Source of the DNA: an uncultured Collinsella sp.
GTDB lineage: Bacteria; Actinomycetota; Coriobacteriia; Coriobacteriales; Coriobacteriaceae
DNA: 8,168 bases
Reading direction: 5' to 3'
Assembly: GCA_900551655.1 (NCBI GenBank)
Contig: URWM01000056.1
Location: 1-8,168, forward strand
In this document: one piece after another, positions 1-5,945 of the stretch
Layout: every line of letters starts with the position of its first letter
Numbering within the stretch: position 1 is the first letter of the stretch
Notes under the pieces: model-generated
Seen by the model: only the letters and a program-made list of their open reading frames with translations
What the model was told of the DNA's origin: nothing
The model's database searches: none
Program-made: the position numbers and the translations under genes

Positions 1-50
1 GATCTACACCTAAGCCTTCGTCGGCAGCGTCAGATGTGTATAAGAGACAG
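1..50 (+). other. Nextera i5-side sequencing adapter (artefact)
   Basis: This is not genomic DNA. Bases 1-9 are the end of the Illumina P5 primer (GATCTACAC), 10-17 are an 8-base index (CTAAGCCT, which I recall as Nextera S508), 18-31 are the i5-side linker, and 32-50 are the 19-bp Tn5 mosaic end (AGATGTGTATAAGAGACAG). Any reading frame crossing it is chimeric: forward translation starts with MCIRDS, and the reverse frame adds a tail ending HLTLPTKA to the gene at 51-1128. Confidence 0.98.
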
Positions 51-1128
51 TTGTCGGGTCATCCAGCGTGATGCCTTCGAGTGTTGCTTTTTCGAGGTCG
101 ATTCGTTGGCGCTCTTCGGAATCCTGGCGAAGCTGCTTCTGAATTCGCCTTTTCTCTTCTATAAACCTTCTGAGCACAAACTGTCTCAGGTCCTCTTGCA
201 TGATTTGAAAGTCTTTTGGCAGACGCGAGGGGCGTACGCCCTCTTTCCGCTGGATTGCTTCCATGACCCTAACGAAAGAGCTGGCATGCATAAAGGAATA
301 ACGGCTGACGGTGATGATTCCGTATCCCATGGACGCAAGCTCATTCTTGCGTTCCTCATCGATGGCGCGGTCTTCTTCCGCGTCATGATAAAAACCGTTG
401 TATTCAATGTCTGTGCGAGATTTCTTTAGATACGCATCCATAAAGAACTTCTTGCGTCTCGTGAGATTCTTTGCGGCGGCGGTGACCTGCACCTCGTAAT
501 CGGTCTCAATTCCCTTAATACCAAGCCCTCCTTCGTTTTTGGGCAGCGTTAGCATCATGACAAATGCCGTTTCCATGGGAGACCGGCATCCGTCGCGCAC
601 ACATTGGATTGCCTTTCGGGCAAGGGCCAGACCGTCGCATCTGGTAATGGAATTAAAGAACTGTTTTAACCTCTCGGTCGAGGTGAGCGCGAAACGCTCG
701 TTATAAGAGGTGGAAGAGCCGGTTCCAAGGGAGTAAGCGCTGCACAATTCAAAGTAGTACTCCACCAGTTCGCGAAAAGGGAGATAGGTGGCGGCCTGAA
801 GTGCGCAAAGCTCAACGCCAACAATGAAGATGCCATCTTTGAGCTCTATAAAGCGTGAGCTCGAGAATCGTTTTGAAGAAACGTGGCATTGACAGTTCAT
901 TGCATAGCGCGCATTCCTGCGATGAAACACCATCACCTCGAGGGAATCATTTGCGTCGAGGGAAACATCATGTTTGGCGAGCCATTCTGCGGCTGCGTCA
1001 AGGAGCGTTCCGGTGGGACATGATCCGTAAATCGCGGCAGGGTTACAGGACTCGATGCCTTTCGCAGACACCGAATGCGCGGCCTGGTAGACCGCTTTTG
1101 CAGTGGTATGTGACAATACGATACTCAT
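51..1128 (-). CDS. DUF559/Vsr-like PD-(D/E)XK-fold protein, 3'-truncated
   Basis: Partial gene: about 359 genuine residues are visible and the C-terminus is lost where adapter begins. The first ~130 residues (HVSSKRF..., a segment ending FELCSAYSL at 126-134) resemble the N-terminal part of Coriobacteriia hypothetical proteins related to AbiEi/DUF559 proteins. Residues 183-275 look like a Vsr/DUF559-type nuclease core: an acidic helix SPMETAF (E186), a strand with D231, then IEYNGFYH (E242), a charged D/R helix and the strand GYGIITVS. The usual lysine of the PD-(D/E)XK triad is not obvious, so activity is uncertain. Residues ~310-350 form a highly charged helix or coiled coil. The ATG at 1128 has no clear Shine-Dalgarno, but the MSIVLSHTTA start fits the family. 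Hand counts of sampled 60-base lines give roughly 45-60% GC, against 70-78% in two lines from other genes. That hints at an acquired accessory gene. Its role (antitoxin-like, nuclease, other) is unknown. Confidence 0.55.
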
Positions 1129-1303
1129 GGTATATATCGTGTCAGCTAATGCCGTGTTGACGGCGCTGAGTGGAAAAGCCGTTTTAGAGGTCTAACCAAA
1201 TGCTGTCCAAAAGCTTGACGCAATTATGAGTTGGTATGCCCTAAATAAAAGTTTTCGCAGCTTAGCTATAGCATATAAATACTCAATTGCCGCACATTTG
1301 ATA

Positions 1304-1315
1304 GTGATGCATCAC
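1304..1315. repeat. 12-bp perfect palindrome GTGATGCATCAC
   Basis: This is an exact self-complementary 12-mer in the AT-rich intergenic DNA, about 175 bp upstream of the minus-strand gene starting at 1128. It could be a dimeric regulator site, but nothing links it to a known regulator and it could be chance. Confidence 0.3.
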
Positions 1316-1409
1316 CATCCGACAACGAATTACGTGTCGGGAATTGGCCGAAATCGTTCAAAATGAGGGTTCAGAATTTGTGATGGCAGATCTATCTGTG
1401 GAACGTAGG

Positions 1410-1445
1410 GCGGCCCCGCTGCGGGGTTTCCCGCTGCGAGGCCGC
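1410..1445 (-). terminator. GC-rich nested hairpin after the exonuclease gene (possible terminator)
   Basis: The outer arms GCGGCC (1410-1415) and GGCCGC (1440-1445) enclose an inner hairpin GCGGG (1421-1425) / CCCGC (1430-1434) with a 4-base loop. It lies 35 bases past the stop codon of the minus-strand exonuclease gene, where a terminator would be expected. There is no T-run after it in that direction, so intrinsic termination is doubtful. It may instead be a 3'-end stabilising structure. Confidence 0.3.
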
Positions 1446-1479
1446 TCGTGATCTACGCCGGAGTTTGTCGTAGACGTTT

Positions 1480-2448
1480 CTACTTGGCAAACAGGTTCTT
1501 GAGGTTGAACTCGGCCTGAACCGTGCGGAGCATGAGGTCGGTGTCGTCCAGGCCCAGATGCTGCTCGTTGGCGTCGGCGGCGAGGGTGCCGCGTCGGCGC
1601 GCCCAGTTCTCGAGCGCGGCGGGGGCGGATTCGCGGGGGAGCGAGCGGACGTCGGCATCCAGGCTGCGGCAGATCTGGCGCGAGTCGATGACGATGATCT
1701 TGCCGGCGCGGCGTGCCTCGGCGTAGCCGTCCAGGTGGATCTTGAACCAGCTGTCCTCAAAGGCGGCGTTGTGTGCCATGTACGGGTACTTCTTCATAAG
1801 CTTGAGCAGCTGCTTTTGCAGCTCTTTGTTCTCGCGGAAGGGCGTTTTGCCGTCGATGTCGTCCCAGGTGATGTGGTGGATATTCGACAGCGGCACATCC
1901 TCGCCGCGGTAGATATCGGGCAGGCCGCAGTAGTGTGCCTCGGCGTCGTGCGGGACGGCGTCGCTGGTGAGCTCCATGATCTCCCAGCCCACGTTGATGA
2001 TGTAGCCGCGCTCGGGCGCGCGACCGGTGGTCTCGATGTCGATGCCGAGCACCGTGCCCTGGATAGGCTTGCGGGCATAGGCCACGCCGAGTGCGTCGCG
2101 GTCACCGCGGATCTCGCGCATAACCGATGCGGCGGTGCGTTTTTGCATCTTGCCGATGGCGGCGCAGGTGTCGGCATCGGACAGGCCGCGCGAGAGCGTC
2201 GCGGGCGTCACGTTGCGCAGGCGCGCCTCGCCAATCTGGTCGCATAGGTCGCGGTTGCGGTCGGCCAGGTCGCGCACAGTAGCAAAGTCGAAGCCGGGGT
2301 CGCCCTCGGCGGTAAAGTACTCGGTCTCGAGCACCTTGAGGGCCTCCTCGCCCTTCTGGCGCTCGGACTCCATGGCGCCGTGGTCGCCGTAGATAAACAT
2401 GGGGATAAACGGCTGTCGCTCGTATTCGAGTGCTTGCGAAACGTTCAT
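1480..2448 (-). CDS. DEDDh (DnaQ-like) 3'-5' exonuclease with long N-terminal extension
   Basis: Predicted 322-residue 3'-5' exonuclease acting on DNA or RNA ends by two-metal chemistry. The nuclease domain is in the C-terminal half. Exo I is GIDIETTG (D137, E139), Exo II is HNAAFED (H226, N227, E231/D232), and Exo III is HLGLDD (H297, D302), fitting the HxAxxD pattern of the DEDDh subgroup with Gly for Ala. In the common HNAxFD form the Asp directly follows Phe. Here that place is E231 and D232 comes one later. Residues 1-130 are a mostly polar, probably helical region that I do not recognise, so the protein is longer than a minimal DnaQ exonuclease. The start at 2448 is chosen because AAGGAG lies just upstream. 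An ATG at 2526 would add 26 unlikely residues and has no such site. The gene stands alone and is divergent from the metal exporter. Its substrate (repair, proofreading or RNA turnover) cannot be told. Confidence 0.85.
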   Translation of the reverse strand: MNVSQALEYERQPFIPMFIYGDHGAMESERQKGEEALKVLETEYFTAEGDPGFDFATVRDLADRNRDLCDQIGEARLRNVTPATLSRGLSDADTCAAIGKMQKRTAASVMREIRGDRDALGVAYARKPIQGTVLGIDIETTGRAPERGYIINVGWEIMELTSDAVPHDAEAHYCGLPDIYRGEDVPLSNIHHITWDDIDGKTPFRENKELQKQLLKLMKKYPYMAHNAAFEDSWFKIHLDGYAEARRAGKIIVIDSRQICRSLDADVRSLPRESAPAALENWARRRGTLAADANEQHLGLDDTDLMLRTVQAEFNLKNLFAK

Positions 2449-2452
2449 AGAC

Positions 2453-2460
2453 TGCTCCTT
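2453..2460 (-). promoter_or_regulatory. Ribosome binding site deciding the exonuclease start
   Basis: On the minus strand AAGGAGCA is followed by GTCT and ATG, giving about six bases between the AGGAG core and the start. This selects 2448 over the upstream in-frame ATG at 2526. A 6-bp GC hairpin (GCCGCG/CGCGGC, 2467-2481) sits just upstream in the leader. Confidence 0.75.
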
Positions 2461-2529
2461 GGACGGGCCGCGTCGCGCGGCTCGGTGGCATTGAGTTATG
2501 GCGAGATGATAGTTTACCATGGGCAACTA

Positions 2530-2557
2530 TTGGCACCACGCCTAGGTCAACTACAAT
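2530..2557 (+). promoter_or_regulatory. Candidate sigma-A-type promoter of the metal exporter gene
   Basis: A -35-like TTGGCA (2530-2535) and a -10-like TACAAT (2552-2557) are separated by 16 bases, 62 bases before the exporter start codon. A second TACAAT at 2582-2587 lacks a -35 partner at normal spacing. The -10 element overlaps the left arm and spacer of the inverted repeat at 2545-2570, an arrangement typical of repressible promoters. Confidence 0.5.
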
Positions 2558-2570
2558 ACCCTAGTTGACC
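2545..2570. promoter_or_regulatory. Inverted repeat, candidate operator
   Basis: The arms GGTCAACTA (2545-2553) and TAGTTGACC (2562-2570) are perfect complements with an 8-base spacer. The site covers the predicted -10 region of the exporter promoter and sits between two divergent genes. On the minus strand its sequence TTGACC could also serve as a -35 for the exonuclease gene. The size and position fit a dimeric repressor. The sequence does not match a site I know, and no regulator gene is in the window. Confidence 0.5.
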
Positions 2571-2619
2571 GCTAGGACTTTTACAATGCTGCCGAAAGAC
2601 ACGAAAGGTTCCATCCGTC

Positions 2620-3702
2620 ATGGATTTACTGATTGATATTCTGCTCGACGCCGGCAAGGACACGCTGTCGTTGGTGCCGTTTTTGTTGGTGACGTATTTG
2701 GCTCTTGAAACCCTTGAGCACGTTGCGGGCGATCGCGTCAACGGCGCTATCAAGCGCGCCGGCGCCGCGGGCCCCGTGGTTGGCTCGCTGCTGGGCATGG
2801 TGCCGCAGTGCGGCTTTTCGGCCATGGCAGCAACGCTGTACGCCGGCCGTGTCGTGACGCTGGGCACGCTGGTTGCCGTGTTCCTCTCGACCTCCGACGA
2901 GATGCTGCCGTTGTTGCTTGCCGAGCAGGTTCCCGTGCAGACCATGGCGATGCTCCTGGCTTCGAAGGCACTGATCGCTCTGGTCACGGGCTTTATCGTG
3001 GATGCTGCTATCCGCGGCCTTCGTCGTAATGCCCGCGCGCATGCGGCGATTCGCCGTACCGTACTGGGGACCGCTGCCAATCCGGCTCATGTGAACTGCG
3101 CCCACGACGACCATACCGGGGGCGACATCATTGACGAAGTGGCCGAGGCGGGCGTAAGTGCCGATCACATCCACGAGCTGTGCGAGCGCGATCATTGCGG
3201 CTGTGATGAAGACGAGGACGAACACGAACACGGACATGGCCACGACCATGGTCACGCGGACGAGCACGAGCACCACCACGACCACAGCCACTCCCACGAG
3301 GGCGCGCCCGTTCTGTCGATTATCCGCAGCGCGATCTCGCACACCGTGCAGGTGTCGGTATTCATTTTCCTGGTGACGTTGATTCTGGTCGCTGTCCTCG
3401 AGACCTTTGGCGAGTCCGCAATCGAGCAGTTCCTGCGCGGCAACGAAACGCTCGCCGTCCTGGGCTCGGCGCTTGTCGGTCTGATCCCCAACTGCTCTGC
3501 TAGCGTCGTTATTACGCAGTTGTACCTCGAAGGTGCGCTGCAGCTGGCGCCGATGCTCGCCGGCACGCTCATTTCCGCCGGCGTGGGCTACCTGGTCCTG
3601 TTCCGCACCAACCGCAGCGCTCGCGAAAATGCCGTGTTCCTGGTCATGATGTACGTCATCGGCGCCAGCTGGGGCCTCATCCTATCCGCCTTCGGCCTCT
3701 AA
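2620..3702 (+). CDS. Heavy-metal exporter, ArsP_2 / putative manganese transporter family
   Basis: Predicted 360-residue inner-membrane permease that probably exports a divalent metal or metalloid. Such proteins are annotated either as arsenic efflux or putative manganese transporters, so the substrate is open. Two membrane halves flank a soluble loop. The N-half motif GMVPQCGFSAMAATLY (59-74) is followed by TLGTLVAVFLSTSDEMLP (80-97). The C-half has the related GLIPNCSASVVITQLY (287-302), showing an internal duplication with a P-x-C pair in each half (C64, C292). Loop residues 157-228 contain 19 His, the Cys cluster C188, C193 and C195, and an acidic run, a strong metal-binding signature. 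Hydrophobic segments lie near 17-36, 77-101, 107-134, 240-263, 275-300, 309-328 and 336-358. The start at 2620 follows GAAAGG with an 11-base gap. The gene is monocistronic: its own promoter and operator precede it and a strong terminator follows. Confidence 0.85.
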   Translation: MDLLIDILLDAGKDTLSLVPFLLVTYLALETLEHVAGDRVNGAIKRAGAAGPVVGSLLGMVPQCGFSAMAATLYAGRVVTLGTLVAVFLSTSDEMLPLLLAEQVPVQTMAMLLASKALIALVTGFIVDAAIRGLRRNARAHAAIRRTVLGTAANPAHVNCAHDDHTGGDIIDEVAEAGVSADHIHELCERDHCGCDEDEDEHEHGHGHDHGHADEHEHHHDHSHSHEGAPVLSIIRSAISHTVQVSVFIFLVTLILVAVLETFGESAIEQFLRGNETLAVLGSALVGLIPNCSASVVITQLYLEGALQLAPMLAGTLISAGVGYLVLFRTNRSARENAVFLVMMYVIGASWGLILSAFGL

Positions 3703-3714
3703 GTAGGACTAACC

Positions 3715-3789
3715 AAAACGGGCTTCAAAATAGCCATGCTCGGCGCCTGCACAATGCGGCGACGCATGGCATTTTGAAGCCCGTTTTTT
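3715..3789 (+). terminator. Long-stem intrinsic terminator after the metal exporter
   Basis: The arms at 3715-3731 and 3771-3787 are perfect 17-bp complements. After one bulged A (3732), GCCATGC (3733-3739) pairs with GCATGGC (3764-3770), giving 24 bp around a 24-base GC-rich loop. Six T (3784-3789) end the structure on the plus strand, 12 bases past the exporter stop codon. The A-run at 3715-3718 gives a weaker T-run on the other strand. Confidence 0.85.
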
Positions 3790-3828
3790 GTTGAGCCATG
3801 GATTTTGAGCGCTCATACCGCCCAAAGC

Positions 3829-3863
3829 AAAAAAGCAGATTTCCGGGCATGTCCCAAAAATCT
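3829..3863 (-). terminator. Intrinsic terminator of the HdeD-like/YaiI unit
   Basis: Read on the minus strand, 3863-3853 pairs with 3847-3837 as an 11-bp stem with two G-U pairs and a 5-base loop. It is followed by GC and six U (from the A-run at 3829-3834). It begins 7 bases past the YaiI stop codon and is separate from the exporter terminator facing it. Confidence 0.75.
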
Positions 3864-3870
3864 ACCTTGG

Positions 3871-4353
3871 TTAGCGCAGCAGCTCGGTGAGTTTGCGTTT
3901 AAAGCGAGCCCGGTCTTCGCTGGTAAATGCCGCCGGTCCGCGAGTGCGTCCGCCGGCGCGGCGCACCTTCTTTTCCTCGTGGCGAATAAACAGCTGCATG
4001 TCGATGGTCGCCTTATCGTAGACGCGCCCGCGCACGCCAATGGCGGCGGCATCGCGTCCGAGCACCATGCTCGCCAGGCCAATGTCCTGCGTCACGACCA
4101 CGTCGCCCGCCTGCAGGCGTTCGACAATGGCAAAGTCGGCGCTGTCGGCGCCCACGCTCACATCGAGCGTCGTGACCCAAAATCCGCGTCGAGCGTGCTC
4201 AGCATCGCGCGGGTCGTCGCGGCGAATGTGCCGTTCCAGGTTTTGCGTGCTGTTGCCGGCGATAACAACGGCGACGCCCGCCCGCCGCGCGCAATCAATC
4301 GACTCGCGCGTGACCGGGCAGGCGTCTGCATCAATAAAGAGCGTTCGTGGCAT
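3871..4353 (-). CDS. yaiI: YaiI/YqxD family protein (DUF188), PIN-like fold
   Basis: A 160-residue cytosolic protein with the DUF188 signatures: IDADACPV (7-14), VTQDIGLA (87-94), GRVYDKATID (109-118) and the C-terminal RAGGRTRGPAAFTSEDRARF (132-151). The acidic residues D8, D10 and D90 match the putative metal site of the PIN-like fold. The molecular function of the family is not established. A nuclease role is suggested only by fold. Length is normal (family about 150) with a small insertion around residues 45-60. Its ATG directly follows the TAG of the upstream gene and there is no good Shine-Dalgarno, so translation probably depends on ribosomes finishing the HdeD-like protein. It is the last gene before a terminator. 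Confidence 0.92.
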   Translation of the reverse strand: MPRTLFIDADACPVTRESIDCARRAGVAVVIAGNSTQNLERHIRRDDPRDAEHARRGFWVTTLDVSVGADSADFAIVERLQAGDVVVTQDIGLASMVLGRDAAAIGVRGRVYDKATIDMQLFIRHEEKKVRRAGGRTRGPAAFTSEDRARFKRKLTELLR

Positions 4354-4956
4354 CTAGTGCACCAGTTTGCCAAATTGAATAGCACGAACAATCAGCGTTA
4401 CGCCAAACACCAGCAGTGCGGCGCCGCTAAAGATGACGAGCATCTTGGCCGACCACAGCGGATAGATAAACACGAACATGCCGGCGATGATGGAGAGTGC
4501 GCCGCTCAGGATGGCGAGGGCGCGGTTGGACGAAAGCTCGGACTCCAGAATGGACATGACACCTTCGACAATCCAGCCAAAGCCGGCCACGATAACCACC
4601 ATCGTGGTGAGCGTCGCGGTCGAGAAGGCCTGGTTGCGCAGGATTATGACGCCGCCCAGAATGATGAGCAGGTTGGAGATGATGCTCGTAACGCGCCAGC
4701 CGGTGGGCAGCAGCGGCTCGAAAACAGCGGTAAACAGCCTGATCGCGGCCGTGATCACAAAGTAGAAGCCCAAGACGGTCGTTAGGAAGACGAGGGACTT
4801 GGCGGGCGCAAACAGCAGTGCGATGCCGGCGACGAGTGCCAAGACGCCCGTGATGGCGTAAATCCAGCGCACGGCCTTGACGGCCTTGCCTGCCATGCTT
4901 TTCTCGTCAAATCCAAACTGGCTCGATTTTTGGTCATCATTCTTAAAGATGCCCAT
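4354..4956 (-). CDS. DUF308 / HdeD-like six-helix membrane protein
   Basis: A 200-residue integral membrane protein. A polar N-terminus (1-25) is followed by six hydrophobic segments near 30-51, 54-75, 88-106, 113-135, 146-165 and 169-192, in three pairs typical of DUF308. Short loops with motifs such as FAPAKSL and YPLWSAK follow helices 1 and 5. HdeD of E. coli is linked to acid resistance, but the role in actinobacteria is not defined, so no stress function should be assumed. The start at 4956 has an excellent ribosome binding site (AAAGGAGA, then CATT before ATG). It is the first gene of a two-gene unit with the YaiI protein. It faces away from the nitroreductase across a 235-base gap. 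Confidence 0.85.
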   Translation of the reverse strand: MGIFKNDDQKSSQFGFDEKSMAGKAVKAVRWIYAITGVLALVAGIALLFAPAKSLVFLTTVLGFYFVITAAIRLFTAVFEPLLPTGWRVTSIISNLLIILGGVIILRNQAFSTATLTTMVVIVAGFGWIVEGVMSILESELSSNRALAILSGALSIIAGMFVFIYPLWSAKMLVIFSGAALLVFGVTLIVRAIQFGKLVH

Positions 4957-5144
4957 AATGTCTCCTTTCCGTGCGGCGTAAGCCTTGATCGTTACAACCA
5001 GTATCGCCTAAAGGCGCTGGCGTATGGGTCGGAGAGGGTGAAACGTAACCCAAAGGCCCCGAATTGTTTCCGTTGTTCCCCACGTTGCGATTTTCTATTC
5101 AACAGGTGTAGAACATTGCAGCCCTGTTCGTTATTGCCTACGTT

Positions 5145-5163
5145 TTAGGTTAGATTTTCCTAA
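5145..5163 (+). promoter_or_regulatory. DtxR/IdeR-like 19-bp box upstream of the nitroreductase
   Basis: TTAGGTTAGATTTTCCTAA matches the classical actinobacterial iron-repressor consensus TTAGGTTAGCCTAACCTAA at 15 of 19 positions, including both outer TTAGG/CCTAA half-sites at exact spacing. It ends 28 bases before the nitroreductase ATG, and TAGATT inside it (5151-5156) could serve as a -10 element. A repressor bound here would block transcription of 5192 onward when metal is plentiful. The mismatches are all in the centre (positions 10, 11, 13 and 14). Confidence 0.55.
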
Positions 5164-5191
5164 GGACAATTGGCTTGTATTGGGGGTCCCT

Positions 5192-5863
5192 ATGAACGAA
5201 GCAGTTCCCGAGGCGCCGTCGAGTGTCGAATCGATGGCAGAGCAGGGTTGCGAAAAGCTCGGCTTGGAAGCGTTTGATGCGCTGGTCCGTCGTGCCCGTA
5301 CGTGCCGCCGTTTTGACGAGTCCATGCGCGTGCCGCGTGAGTTTTTGCTCGAGCTGGCAGAGCTGGCTCACCTGACTCCCTGCGGCGCCAATGCTCAGCG
5401 TCTGCGTTTTCATGTGGTGAGCGGTGCCGTGGATTGCGCGCGCGTATTTGATGAGCTTGCATGGGCCGGTGCGCTTAAGGATTGGCCGGGTCCTGCCGAG
5501 GGTGAGCGCCCGACCGGCTACATCGCGATTTTGGCTGAGCGCGCCGTTCCGGGCAAGCCAGCCGCTCCCATTACCGAGGTCGACACGGGCATTGCCGCGC
5601 AGACGATGATGCTCGCCGCCCGCAGCGCCACGCCTGAGGTGGCAGCCTGTATGTTCAAGGCCTTTACGCCCCGCGCGATCGATGCCATGGGGCTCGATAA
5701 CGACAAATATGAGCTCAAGCTGATCATGGCGTTTGGCGTTCCGGCCGAGACACAGGTGATCGATGCGATCGATTCCAACCCCGACGGCTCCATCAATTAT
5801 TGGCGCGACGAGGCGCAGGTGCACCACGTACCCAAGCGTTCGCTCGCCGACGTGCTGGTGTAG
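5192..5863 (+). CDS. Nitroreductase family protein (FMN-dependent oxidoreductase)
   Basis: A 223-residue flavoprotein of the nitroreductase superfamily, expected to act as a cytosolic NAD(P)H-dependent reductase. The N-terminal RTCRRF (36-41) is the Arg-rich FMN phosphate site. TPCGANAQRLRFHVV (62-76) corresponds to the usual 'PSxxNxQPWxF' segment. DTGIAAQTMMLAA (131-143) is the conserved helix next to the flavin. FGVP (181-184) and HHVPKRSLADVLV (211-223) are typical of the C-terminus. The ATG at 5192 is preferred, with a G-run (5182-5186) as a weak ribosome site. A TTG at 5180 in the same frame would add four residues. The DtxR/IdeR-like box just upstream suggests iron control. The physiological substrate (quinone, flavin, ferric or nitro compound) cannot be read from sequence. 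Confidence 0.88.
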   Translation: MNEAVPEAPSSVESMAEQGCEKLGLEAFDALVRRARTCRRFDESMRVPREFLLELAELAHLTPCGANAQRLRFHVVSGAVDCARVFDELAWAGALKDWPGPAEGERPTGYIAILAERAVPGKPAAPITEVDTGIAAQTMMLAARSATPEVAACMFKAFTPRAIDAMGLDNDKYELKLIMAFGVPAETQVIDAIDSNPDGSINYWRDEAQVHHVPKRSLADVLV

Positions 5864-5895
5864 TTGAGTGTCACCGCGGTGTGATCCAGCGGTAA

Positions 5896-5930
5896 ACCAC
5901 CACAAAGGTGCCTGTCCCCTTTGTGGTGGT
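5896..5930 (+). repeat. 13-bp-stem hairpin between nitroreductase and phosphatase genes
   Basis: ACCACCACAAAGG (5896-5908) and CCTTTGTGGTGGT (5918-5930) are perfect complements around a 9-base loop. No T-run follows, so it is not a standard terminator. The core reads GGTGCCTGTCCCC, a string I recall recurring between genes in various bacterial genomes, so it may be a dispersed repeat. It ends three bases before the purine-rich ribosome site of the next gene and could affect its translation or partly separate the two transcripts. Confidence 0.6.
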
Positions 5931-5945
5931 ACGAGGGGAGGGTGT

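Larger units (their letters stand above)
1129..1479. other. AT-richer intergenic region without a convincing gene
   Basis: These 351 bases lie between the start of the DUF559-like gene and the end of the exonuclease gene. I see no ORF with a credible start and ribosome binding site. Reading the minus strand toward the gene at 1128, TTGGAC (18-base gap) TAAAAC is a weak promoter possibility. The region holds a perfect 12-bp palindrome (1304-1315), a small bulged hairpin (1319-1340, arms CCGAC/GTCGG extended by ACG/CGT), a GC-rich nested hairpin (1410-1445) and a 6-bp-stem hairpin (1452-1474, TCTACG/CGTAGA). Confidence 0.6.

Noticed and set aside
10..50. C-terminal extension HLTLPTKA on the first minus-strand gene
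   Set aside because: It is encoded entirely by adapter and index bases, so the true protein end is missing, not this tail.
34..429. Plus-strand open frame starting MCIRDS
   Set aside because: Its start lies in the Tn5 mosaic end, and the rest is antisense to the DUF559-like gene. MCIRDS is a known-looking adapter translation.
1558..2247. 229-codon plus-strand open frame
   Set aside because: It is antisense to the exonuclease with its three Exo motifs. The Val/Ala/Gly-rich product matches no family.
2449..2526. Extended N-terminus for the exonuclease
   Set aside because: It would translate the ribosome site and the leader hairpin. The ATG at 2448 has AAGGAG at good spacing.
2571..2619. Manganese (yybP-ykoY) riboswitch before the exporter
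   Set aside because: From the predicted promoter the leader is only about 60 bases and lacks the paired domains such an aptamer needs.
3216..3300. Short tandem repeat or CRISPR-like array
   Set aside because: The repetition of GACCAC/GAGCAC triplets is codon-level bias from the His/Asp/Glu-rich loop of the exporter, not a DNA repeat array.
3805..4785. 326-codon plus-strand open frame
   Set aside because: It lies antisense to the YaiI and HdeD-like genes, whose protein families are clear. The frame has low-complexity composition and no ribosome site, as expected for a GC-rich shadow.
5868..5945. Extended N-terminus for the first histidine phosphatase
   Set aside because: The in-frame ATG at 5868 would translate the 13-bp-stem hairpin and place RHG far from the N-terminus. 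The GTG at 5946 has a strong purine-rich site.
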